Position numbers and translations under genes: made by a program. Positions 8,184-14,587 of a DNA stretch of 64,000 nt are shown piece after piece. A model generated the notes under the pieces. It had not been told where the DNA came from, searched no databases, and saw only the letters and a program-made list of their open reading frames with translations. The first letter of the stretch is position 1, and every line of letters starts with the position of its first letter. The stretch comes from JAJZRJ01 sp040757055 (GTDB taxonomy: Bacteria > Desulfobacterota > Desulfobulbia > Desulfobulbales > Desulfurivibrionaceae): the NCBI GenBank assembly GCA_040757055.1, contig JBFLXY010000011.1, forward strand, positions 1-64,000, read 5' to 3'.

Positions 8184-8822
8184 TCAGAACCCCTTGAGGG
8201 GGCAGGACTCGCAGCGCGGGGTGCCCTTGCGGCAGAATTCCTTGCCGGTGCGGACGATGAGGGCGTGGTACTCGTTGAACAGGGCCGCATCCTGGGGCAG
8301 ATGGTCCAGGAAGAGGGCCTGGAGTTCGTGGTAGTCGCTTTCGTCGGCGGCAAGATTGTGGCGGCTGAGGATGCGGTGGGTATAGGCGTCCACCACGAAG
8401 GTGGGCTTGCCCGCGGCGTAGAGCAGGATGGAGTCGGCGGTCTCGGGGCCGATGCCCTTGATGGCGAGCAGCTCCTCCCTGAGAGCCGCGGTTTCCCGGC
8501 CATGGAAATAGGCCTCCACCGAGCCGGCCCCCTCCGCGATGCGGCGCAGCAGATTCTGCAGGCGCACCGCCTTGAGGTTGTAATAGCCCGAAGGGCGGAT
8601 GGTTTCGGCGAGAACCGGCAGGGGCAGCTCCACCAGGGCGCCGAGGGAGAGGAGCCCCCGGGCCCTGAGGTTGTCGATGGCCCTGCTGACGTTGGTCCAG
8701 TTGGTGTTCTGGGTCAGGACCGCACCGACCAGGATCTCCAGCGGGGTCTCCCCCGGCCACCAGCGCTGAGGCCCGAAAAAATCAAAAAGGGCCTGGTAGA
8801 TGTCGAGCAGGCGGCGCTGCAC
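8184..8822 (-). CDS. Endonuclease III superfamily DNA glycosylase, MagIII-like
   Basis: A 212-residue HhH-GPD glycosylase. The helix-hairpin-helix is KGIGPETADSILLYA and the catalytic Asp is in VVDAYTHRIL. The Lys that gives EndoIII its AP-lyase activity is Glu here (GPETAD), as in monofunctional glycosylases such as 3-methyladenine glycosylase MagIII. At the C-terminus C-X6-C-X2-C is present but the fourth Cys of the usual Fe-S loop is missing; the protein ends four residues after the third. Likely role: excision of alkylated or damaged bases. It lies 7 nt below the membrane protein gene, probably in an operon with thiC. Confidence 0.82.
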   Translation of the reverse strand: MQRRLLDIYQALFDFFGPQRWWPGETPLEILVGAVLTQNTNWTNVSRAIDNLRARGLLSLGALVELPLPVLAETIRPSGYYNLKAVRLQNLLRRIAEGAGSVEAYFHGRETAALREELLAIKGIGPETADSILLYAAGKPTFVVDAYTHRILSRHNLAADESDYHELQALFLDHLPQDAALFNEYHALIVRTGKEFCRKGTPRCESCPLKGF

Positions 8823-8829
8823 AGGAAGA

Positions 8830-9159
8830 TCAGTCGGAGCGCATGAAGAGGAAGTAGACGATGATGGCGAGCGCCACCACCCCGACGCCGGCCACGGGCA
8901 GCACCTTGCCGATCTGGAGCTGGCCGTCCACGATGAGGTCTTTGGTCAGCGGGCTGCCGGAGAAGAGCCACAGGCCGAGGCCGACCCCGGTGATCACCAG
9001 GGTGTTGAGCGACTGCTTGTAGAGCTGGTAGCCGACAAAGCCGATGAAGGGCACCAGGAACCAGGGGTTGGTGAAGAGCCCCACCGCGTCCACCTGGCGG
9101 AACTGCTCCGGGATGTTGGTGTTGCTGAGGAACTCCGCGATGGCGGCAAGAATCTCCAT
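8830..9159 (-). CDS. Two-to-three-TM membrane protein of unknown function
   Basis: A 109-residue protein with hydrophobic segments near residues 30-45 (WFLVPFIGFVGYQLY), 50-65 (TLVITGVGLGLWLF) and at the C-terminus (VLPVAGVGVVALAIIVYFLFM), ending RSD. I do not recognise a family. The ATG at 9159 has GGAGG 6 nt upstream. Spacing (41 nt from thiC, 7 nt to the glycosylase) suggests a three-gene unit, which may be only positional. Confidence 0.75.
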   Translation of the reverse strand: MEILAAIAEFLSNTNIPEQFRQVDAVGLFTNPWFLVPFIGFVGYQLYKQSLNTLVITGVGLGLWLFSGSPLTKDLIVDGQLQIGKVLPVAGVGVVALAIIVYFLFMRSD

Positions 9160-9200
9160 GGTCTTCCTCCCCCCCTTGAACGTTCGCGTCGCTGTTCCGG

Positions 9201-10499
9201 CTATGCCTGCCGTTTGGCCGACATCGCCTGTTTGTACACCTTTATAGCACAGTAGGAACCGCACATGCTACAGGCATCGCCCTTGTAGCTGCCGCCTTCG
9301 TCCCGGTAGCGCCGGGCCTTTTCCGGATCGACGGAAAGCTCGATCTGCCCCTTCCAGTCCAGATTGTTGCGGCACTGGGCCATGGCGATGTCCCTGGCCA
9401 GGGCGCCGGGCACGCCCTTGACGATGTCCGCCGCATGGGCGGCGATCTTCGAGGCGATCACCCCATCGTGCACATCCTGGGGGCTCGGCAGCTTGAGGTG
9501 CTCCGCCGGGGTGACGTAGCAGAGGAAGTCGGCGCCGGCTGCCGCGGCAATCGCCCCGCCGATGGCGCCGGTGATGTGGTCGTAGCCCGGGGCGATGTCG
9601 GTGACCAGTGGCCCCAGCACATAGAAGGGCGCGCCGTGGCAGAGCCGCTTCTGGAGCAGGATGTTGGCCTCGATCTGGTTCATCGGCATGTGGCCCGGCC
9701 CCTCGATCATCACCTGCACCCCGGCCTCCCAGGCGCGCTGGGTCAGTTCGCCCAGGTGGATCAGCTCCTGGACCTGGCCGCGGTCGGTGGCGTCGGCCAG
9801 GCAGCCCGGCCGGATGCCGTCGCCCAGGCTCAGGGTCACCTCATGCTCCTTCAGGATGGCGAGCAGGTCGTCGAACCGCTCGTACATGGGGTTTTCCTTC
9901 TTGTTGCAGCTCATCCACTCGATGGTGAACGAACCGCCGCGGCTGACCACGCCCATGAGGCGCGGGTGGTTGCGGATGCGGTCCAGGGTGTTCTGGGTGA
10001 TGCCGCAGTGGATGGTCATGAAATCCACGCCGTCCTGGGCCTGCTCCTCGATGGTCCTGAAGATCTCGTCCACCGTGACCTCGCCGATCTTCCTGCCCCG
10101 CGCCTCCACCACCTCGGAGATGGACTGGTAGATGGGCACGGTGCCCAGCGGGATGGGGCAGTTCTTCAGGATCTCGCGGCGGATTTCGTTGAGGTTGGTG
10201 CCCATGGAGAGGTCCATCACCGCGTCGGCCCCGGCCTTGAGGCAGACGCAGAGCTTCTGCAGTTCCTGGCCCACCTCGGGCATGTCTTTTGAGGCGCCGA
10301 TGTTGGCGTTGACCTTGGTGGAGAGCCCCTTGCCGATGGCCATCACCTTTTCAAAATCGTGGTGGTTGTTCCTGGGCAGGCAGATGGTGCCCTCGGCGAT
10401 GCCGGCGATCAGGCTTTCGACGCTCACTCCCTCGCGGGCCGCGCACTCTCTGAAAAGCGGGGTGATGGTGCCCTTGAGGGCGTCTTCTCGGATGCTCAT
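9201..10499 (-). CDS. thiC: Phosphomethylpyrimidine synthase
   Basis: A 432-residue radical-SAM enzyme that converts aminoimidazole ribotide to HMP-phosphate in thiamine synthesis. Recognisable stretches are NANIGASKDM, GADAVMDLSMG, EGPGHMP and the C-terminal cluster motif C-X2-C-X4-C (CSMCGSYC). The ATG at 10499 has AGGAG 7 nt upstream, giving the usual short bacterial form. It is the last core gene before the accessory island. No TPP riboswitch is visible upstream; there is only a stable hairpin next to the ribosome site. Confidence 0.95.
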   Translation of the reverse strand: MSIREDALKGTITPLFRECAAREGVSVESLIAGIAEGTICLPRNNHHDFEKVMAIGKGLSTKVNANIGASKDMPEVGQELQKLCVCLKAGADAVMDLSMGTNLNEIRREILKNCPIPLGTVPIYQSISEVVEARGRKIGEVTVDEIFRTIEEQAQDGVDFMTIHCGITQNTLDRIRNHPRLMGVVSRGGSFTIEWMSCNKKENPMYERFDDLLAILKEHEVTLSLGDGIRPGCLADATDRGQVQELIHLGELTQRAWEAGVQVMIEGPGHMPMNQIEANILLQKRLCHGAPFYVLGPLVTDIAPGYDHITGAIGGAIAAAAGADFLCYVTPAEHLKLPSPQDVHDGVIASKIAAHAADIVKGVPGALARDIAMAQCRNNLDWKGQIELSVDPEKARRYRDEGGSYKGDACSMCGSYCAIKVYKQAMSAKRQA

Positions 10500-10513
10500 G
10501 CGGGTACTCCTCA

Positions 10514-10541
10514 GCACCGGGGATTGTTCTCAACCCGGTGC
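10514..10541 (-). promoter_or_regulatory. Hairpin in thiC leader
   Basis: GCACCGGG (514-521 side) pairs perfectly with CCCGGTGC around a 12-nt loop, ending a few bases before the thiC ribosome site. It could hide or expose the site, but I cannot match it to the TPP aptamer (no AACCTGAT or TAATACCAGC blocks). Function unknown. Confidence 0.4.
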
Positions 10542-10714
10542 GGTTGCGGCGAAAAATGATTCTGATTTCCCGAAGAGAGGCAATCTACCAGCGCCTGCCT
10601 GCGGCGTCAATGCAAAAGAGGGAAGAGGGGCGGTTGCGGCGTCGGGGCAGGGGCTGGGTTTGCCCGAGGCCGATCAGGGCGAATCAGTTCCAGACGCGGG
10701 AAATAACCCCGGTA

Positions 10715-10833
10715 GCCGCCCTTGCTCAATCGCCGGGTGCGATGCCCTCAGGCCGGTAGCAGGCAGATCAGGCTGGTGCCTCAGGTTTTGGGGAGAAGAG
10801 GGGAAGAGCAGTTGGCGGGAAGTGGTATTGCGT
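10715..10833. repeat. Dispersed repeat, copy 1 of 3
   Basis: Shares blocks with copies at 11651-11740 and 12701-12810, all in the same orientation: GATCGCCGGG-like start, CCTCAGGCCGG, a GCAGG..CAGGCT..GCCTCAGG centre, and an end GGGGAAGAG..TTGGCGGGAA..ATTGCGT. Best match is with copy 3 at the end and copy 2 at the start. It sits just past the 3' end of vapC. Confidence 0.6.
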
Positions 10834-10847
10834 CGCCGGAACTTCGC

Positions 10848-11270
10848 TTATCCGGACTCGCTTCCGCTCAGCCAGTTTTCCACCGGCAACCCCGGAATCC
10901 GGGAAAACTCGGCAGTGTTTGCAGTGACAAGGGTCAGGCCAAGGGCCATGGCATGGGCGGCGATGAGCAGATCGTTGGGGCCGATGGGGGTGCCGTTCGC
11001 TTCCAGCGTCGCGCGGATGCGGGCATAGTGGCGATCGGCATCGTCATCCAGCGCCATCACCTCAAGGACGGAAAGGATCTCCTCCACCCTGGCGGCAAGC
11101 AGGGCGGAACCCTTCTTGCGTGCCCCGAACCGCAGTTCGCAGGCAACCACGATGCTGGTGCAGACGACCTCCTCCCCCTGTTCGGCGATCCGTTGCGCCA
11201 CAGTGCCGGCAGGGTTCCGGATCAGGTCGGAAATGATGTTGGTATCCAGCAGAAAAGCAAACCCGCCCAT
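10848..11270 (-). CDS. vapC: PIN-domain toxin VapC
   Basis: A 140-residue PIN-domain ribonuclease, the toxin of a VapBC pair. Acidic metal-site residues are visible: the Asp in FLLDTN (residue 9), Glu in ACELRFG, Asp in PNDLLIAAHA; the fourth site region is TANTAEFSRIPGL. VapC toxins usually cut initiator tRNA or rRNA when the antitoxin is lost. It starts 1 nt after the vapB stop (TGA-c-ATG), so the two are translationally coupled. Confidence 0.93.
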   Translation of the reverse strand: MGGFAFLLDTNIISDLIRNPAGTVAQRIAEQGEEVVCTSIVVACELRFGARKKGSALLAARVEEILSVLEVMALDDDADRHYARIRATLEANGTPIGPNDLLIAAHAMALGLTLVTANTAEFSRIPGLPVENWLSGSESG

Positions 11271-11271
11271 G

Positions 11272-11511
11272 TCACAACTCGATGTCGTCGAGCGGCATCA
11301 GCTTCTCGTCCACATCCGGAAACTCCTCCGGCAGTGGTTCCCATCCGGCCAGCGTTGCCAGCAGGGAGCGTCTCTGCACCGCTTCGATGATCAGCCTGTT
11401 TCCTTCCCTGCGGATTATCGCCTCGTCGCCCGGCAGCTCGTACTCCCGCGGAATGCGCACCGCCTGGTTCCGGCCGTTTTTAAAAAGCCGCACATGTCGT
11501 TCCGTCTGCAT
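11272..11511 (-). CDS. vapB: AbrB-type antitoxin VapB
   Basis: A 79-residue antitoxin. The N-terminal swapped-hairpin AbrB/SpoVT DNA-binding motif (RLFKNGRNQAVRIPREYEL) is followed by an acidic C-terminal tail (PEEFPDVDEKLMPLDDIEL) that would thread into the VapC groove. The ATG at 11511 has GGAGG 5 nt upstream; longer versions lack the site. A palindrome just upstream is the likely self-regulatory operator. Confidence 0.93.
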   Translation of the reverse strand: MQTERHVRLFKNGRNQAVRIPREYELPGDEAIIRREGNRLIIEAVQRRSLLATLAGWEPLPEEFPDVDEKLMPLDDIEL

Positions 11512-11530
11512 GCCGCCCTCCAATGTTTTT

Positions 11531-11550
11531 GTATATGCCTTGGCATATGC
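11531..11550 (-). promoter_or_regulatory. Operator of vapBC
   Basis: GTATATGCC-TT-GGCATATGC is a 20-bp palindrome with one mismatched pair, 20 nt before the vapB start. On the minus strand it contains TATACA, which can serve as the -10, so VapB-VapC binding would block the promoter. Confidence 0.7.
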
Positions 11551-11650
11551 TAACACAGGGGTGGAATTTCAGCCAGGAAAAACCGAGAACATCAACTCCG
11601 TTTCACTGCGGAAAAACCGGCTGTAAGGGGGAAGCCTCCCGGCGAACGGC

Positions 11651-11740
11651 GGCCCCTTGCTTGATCGCCGGGCGCGATGTTCTCAAGGCCGTGGCGGGCA
11701 GGATGAGGTCTTGCGTTTCAGGCAGAAAGGGGGAGGCTGC
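11651..11740. repeat. Dispersed repeat, copy 2 of 3
   Basis: Starts CTTGCTTGATCGCCGGGCGC, close to copy 1, and contains GCGGGCAGG.TGAGG..TTGCGTTTCAGG, close to copy 3. It lies between vapB and the 3' end of mazF. The rest of 11551-11884 holds no gene I can support. Confidence 0.6.
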
Positions 11741-11884
11741 CAAACCGGGGGGAGAACCCGGCGAGGGCCGGGACTTGGGAAAGACTTCTCCCGATGAGAG
11801 GGGCATGGTTTGGGAGCTGACCCGGGACCCAGTGGAGAGTTGGTTGACAAATCAACAACGTCCCCCGGCCCCTCCATGACCTCC

Positions 11885-12262
11885 TTACAGCAACTGGAGA
11901 ATCTGGTTCAGGAGCGCGCATACTTCGGCGAAGCGGGCATCCGTCACTTTGGCGGCGGGGTGAGGAGTGGCCTGGCGGGCGCGCCAGTCGAAAGATTTCG
12001 GCTGATGGCAAAGCACATAGCTGGTTTTGTTGGCCCCGGCTTTGGGGACCGGGCCAATGGCGACCGCGAAGGGGTTATCGGCATTGTATTCCGCGCTGGT
12101 CATGGGCAGGCCGATGACCAGGGAGGTGCGGTCATTGAACTCCCGGGGAGAAAGAACCAGAAAAGGATGGAGGTCGCGCATTTCGCGGCCGGCCTGGGGG
12201 TTGCAGTCGATCCAGATGACCTCCTGGCGGGCCGGCACCCACCCGCGTTTTAGTGCTACCAT
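11885..12262 (-). CDS. mazF: MazF-type endoribonuclease toxin
   Basis: A 125-residue PemK/MazF toxin that cuts mRNA. Family features: GWVPARQEVIWIDCNPQ at the start (RQGDI-like substrate loop), HPFLVLSPREFN, LVIGLPMTS and SYVLCHQPKSFDWRARQA (in place of S.. DQ.R..D.R). The ATG at 12262 overlaps the end of mazE by 7 nt, normal for coupled toxin-antitoxin pairs. Longer versions of this frame upstream are out of register with the mazE start and are not used. Confidence 0.92.
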   Translation of the reverse strand: MVALKRGWVPARQEVIWIDCNPQAGREMRDLHPFLVLSPREFNDRTSLVIGLPMTSAEYNADNPFAVAIGPVPKAGANKTSYVLCHQPKSFDWRARQATPHPAAKVTDARFAEVCALLNQILQLL

Positions 12263-12510
12263 TTTTCGGCCCCAAGCTTTTCCGTGCCCTGCATGACCTC
12301 CCCGCCGTGCCGTTCCGGGTTGTAACGCTCCAGTCGCTGCTTGAGGGTGAGGGTGGCGCCCTGGATCGGAGAAATAATGACCTTGCCATCCTCCACCGTT
12401 ACCCGCACCTGTTGATCCTCGTGCAAATGCGCCTCGCGCGCCACGGCGGCGGGCAGGCGGACGCCAAGATTGTTCCCCCAGTGCTTGATATTGAGTATCG
12501 CTTCGGCCAT
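12256..12510 (-). CDS. mazE: MazE-type antitoxin
   Basis: An 84-residue antitoxin with an N-terminal AbrB/MazE fold (IKHWGNNLGVRLPAAVAREAHL) and a C-terminal part rich in charged residues (RLERYNPERHGGEVMQGTEKL) that would wrap MazF. The ATG at 12510 has GGAGG 7 nt upstream. It is expressed ahead of mazF from a promoter region with a clear palindrome. Confidence 0.92.
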   Translation of the reverse strand: MAEAILNIKHWGNNLGVRLPAAVAREAHLHEDQQVRVTVEDGKVIISPIQGATLTLKQRLERYNPERHGGEVMQGTEKLGAEKW

Positions 12511-12528
12511 TGTGTCGCCTCCAGGAAA

Positions 12529-12547
12529 GTTTACACAAAGTATAAAC
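12529..12547 (-). promoter_or_regulatory. Operator of mazEF
   Basis: A 19-bp imperfect palindrome, GTTTACACAAAGTATAAAC, with matching ends GTTTA/TAAAC. It ends 19 nt before the mazE ATG and is the expected binding site for the MazE-MazF complex. Confidence 0.65.
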
Positions 12548-12700
12548 ACACCCGGGGATGGACGCAATGTGTTTTTATCCGGACCTTGTGAGGCCGGCAC
12601 AAACTTGCGAAAATCTCACCAGGTCCGGCCTGCCTGCGTGCTGAGCGCGGATTGCCGGGTTTCCCTGTAGGCGGCAGTGCGGCTTTCCACCGCCTCCGGG

Positions 12701-12810
12701 GGCGCTGCCTTCAAGCCGGAAATGATTCAGGAGAGCGGGCAGGGTGAGGCTTTGTGCTTCAGGCTTTGGCAGGAGTGGGGAAGAGTGCTTGGCGGGAATG
12801 GGAATTGCGT
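12701..12810. repeat. Dispersed repeat, copy 3 of 3
   Basis: Contains GCCTTCAAGCCGG, GCGGGCAGGGTGAGGCTTTG and the end GGGGAAGAG..CTTGGCGGGAATGGGAATTGCGT, matching copies 1 and 2. It follows the mazEF promoter, so the order is repeat-vapBC-repeat-mazEF-repeat. Confidence 0.6.
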
Positions 12811-12951
12811 ATACTGTCACCGAAATTCTTGAACGGGCAGGCTGATTCGGGAATTCACGATCTTGCCAATTTGGAAGCCTGACCCAGTACTCCCACTGTT
12901 CTCGCTCCGTTCCCGCTGAGGTTTCTCTTGAACAAAAAATGATCCTAGGAC

Positions 12952-12968
12952 ACCCTATGTCTTAGGGT
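12952..12968 (+). promoter_or_regulatory. Perfect palindrome upstream of the methyltransferase
   Basis: ACCCTA-TGTCT-TAGGGT (6-bp arms, 5-nt spacer), 114 nt before the methyltransferase start. A TATATT -10 candidate lies at 13040-13045 without a convincing -35. The palindrome could be an operator for a controller protein or for the methyltransferase itself. The rest of 12811-13081 is AT-richer and has no gene. Confidence 0.4.
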
Positions 12969-13081
12969 TAATGATATGCTCTTGGTAGAAGGTCAGAGTC
13001 GTAGCTATAGAAATTGTTTTTTGAAAAAGACAAGTCCGGTATATTGCATTTCGAAGGGCTGGAAAACGAAAAAGGGTGGGC

Positions 13082-14587
13082 ATGAACCAGAGAGCAAGCA
13101 GGCATAAAATTGCAAGGTTGAGTGCAGGTGCAGCGCCGAGAATATTGGATTTGTTTGCGGGTTGTGGCGGGCTGTCTCTCGGCTTTCAGGCCGCTGGTTT
13201 CGAGATTGCAGCCGCCGTTGAATTCGACGAGCAGGCAGCTAAGTCGCATGGCACCAATTTTCACGGCGGCGAAGCAAAGCATATCAGAGCGCGGGACATC
13301 ACCCTGACTAAGCCTGCGGACCTTGCCGCCGACCTCAGTCTCGGAAAGATCGCATCGGCTTTCGACGTAATCGTCGGCGGTCCTCCCTGTCAAGCTTTCG
13401 CAAGAGTTGGCCGGTCGAAACTGAGAGAGGTTGCCGACCATCCCGAGGCGTTCCGCCATGATCCGCGTGCGCGTTTGTATATTGACTATCTTAACTATGT
13501 CGAAGCGTGCGCCCCGCTAGCGGTCGTCATGGAAAACGTACCTGACATGCTCAATCATGGCGGACACAACATCGCCAGGGAGGTCTGCGATGTGCTGTCC
13601 AGCCGAGGCTACGTCTGCGGCTACACATTGCTGAATGCGGCTTTCTATGGCGTCCCACAGATGCGGGAGCGCATGTTCCTGGTTGCGATCCGCGAGGAGC
13701 TGGTCGATGAAATCAGATTTCCTGATCCTACCCACTGGATAGAACTGCCGACCGGTTATGAGGGGTCCAGATCTGTGGCGCTGAAATTGCTGACACGCAG
13801 TGATGCTCATGGACCGGACGCCTATTACCGGCCTGCGCCGGAAGCCAAAGGCGACCTGCTACCGGCCATCACTTCACAGCAAGCGCTACAGGATCTCCCT
13901 GCCATTGACGCACAGAGCTTGCTGGCCAGCGGGAAATTGAAGCGGGGAGCCCGTCGTTTTGATCAGCCGGTAAAGTGGTACGGGCAGAAGCGATTGACTG
14001 ATTATGGGAGGCTGATGCGCGAGTGGCCGGGTTTCGAAGGGAAGCCGGAAATTTTTGATCATGTTATCCGCTATCTGCCCAGAGACTACAAACTTTTCTC
14101 GAAGCTGGAAGCCGGCAATCAGTATCCGGAAGCTTTCCGTATGGCCGAAACAATATTTAAGGAGGTACTTGATGACCTTGAGGCGCGGGAAGGCAAGCGG
14201 CCACGGAAGGGGTCGAAAACCTGGGAGTTACTGCGTGCACAAATTGTCCCACCTTACGATCCTGGAAAGTTCCCAAATAAATGGAGAAAGATGGAAGCCG
14301 ATCAGCCCAGCAGGACACTTCTAGCCCATTTGGGGAAGGATGGCTACAGCCATATTCATTACGACAGTGCTCAAGCACGGACGATTTCAGTCCGGGAAGC
14401 TGCCCGCCTACAGTCTTTTCCAGACGGATTCGTATTCTGCGGCACTATGAATCCTGCATTCCGGCAAATCGGCAACGCTGTCCCGCCACTGTTGGCGAAA
14501 GCTGTCGCAGCGGCGGTGATGGAGCAGATGCGGGCTGGTCTTCAGGCAGAACTTTCGCGGCAGGCTGTTGCGGTGGGGGGAAGATGA
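13082..14587 (+). CDS. DNA (cytosine-5-)-methyltransferase
   Basis: A 501-residue m5C methyltransferase. Motif I DLFAGCGGLSLGF (from residue 23) binds SAM; motif IV GGPPCQAF carries the nucleophile Cys103; motif VI is MENVPD; motif VIII is near QMRERMF; motif X is QIGNAVPPLLA near the C-terminus. The target-recognition region between VIII and X is long (about 220 residues) and includes a Lys/Arg-rich EGKRPRKGSKTWE stretch. The ATG at 13082 follows AGGGTGG by 1 nt and a GTG two codons earlier is possible. It is first in a four-gene unit with NurA, HerA and Vsr, overlapping the next start by 4 nt. GC and codon use are lower than in the flanking core genes. Confidence 0.95.
   Translation: MNQRASRHKIARLSAGAAPRILDLFAGCGGLSLGFQAAGFEIAAAVEFDEQAAKSHGTNFHGGEAKHIRARDITLTKPADLAADLSLGKIASAFDVIVGGPPCQAFARVGRSKLREVADHPEAFRHDPRARLYIDYLNYVEACAPLAVVMENVPDMLNHGGHNIAREVCDVLSSRGYVCGYTLLNAAFYGVPQMRERMFLVAIREELVDEIRFPDPTHWIELPTGYEGSRSVALKLLTRSDAHGPDAYYRPAPEAKGDLLPAITSQQALQDLPAIDAQSLLASGKLKRGARRFDQPVKWYGQKRLTDYGRLMREWPGFEGKPEIFDHVIRYLPRDYKLFSKLEAGNQYPEAFRMAETIFKEVLDDLEAREGKRPRKGSKTWELLRAQIVPPYDPGKFPNKWRKMEADQPSRTLLAHLGKDGYSHIHYDSAQARTISVREAARLQSFPDGFVFCGTMNPAFRQIGNAVPPLLAKAVAAAVMEQMRAGLQAELSRQAVAVGGR

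Noticed and set aside
10500..10860. TPP riboswitch upstream of thiC
   Set aside because: The minus strand lacks the CTGAGA, ACCTGAT and TAATACCAGC-type blocks; a GCTGAG near the hairpin alone is not enough.
10715..12810. Integron cassette array with attC sites
   Set aside because: The repeats lack paired core sites of the GTTRRRY/RYYYAAC form and no integrase gene is present in the window.
14281..14583. A longer version of the NurA gene starting 303 nt upstream
   Set aside because: That part overlaps the methyltransferase C-terminus in another frame and encodes no conserved sequence; the ATG overlapping the methyltransferase stop has a purine-rich ribosome site.
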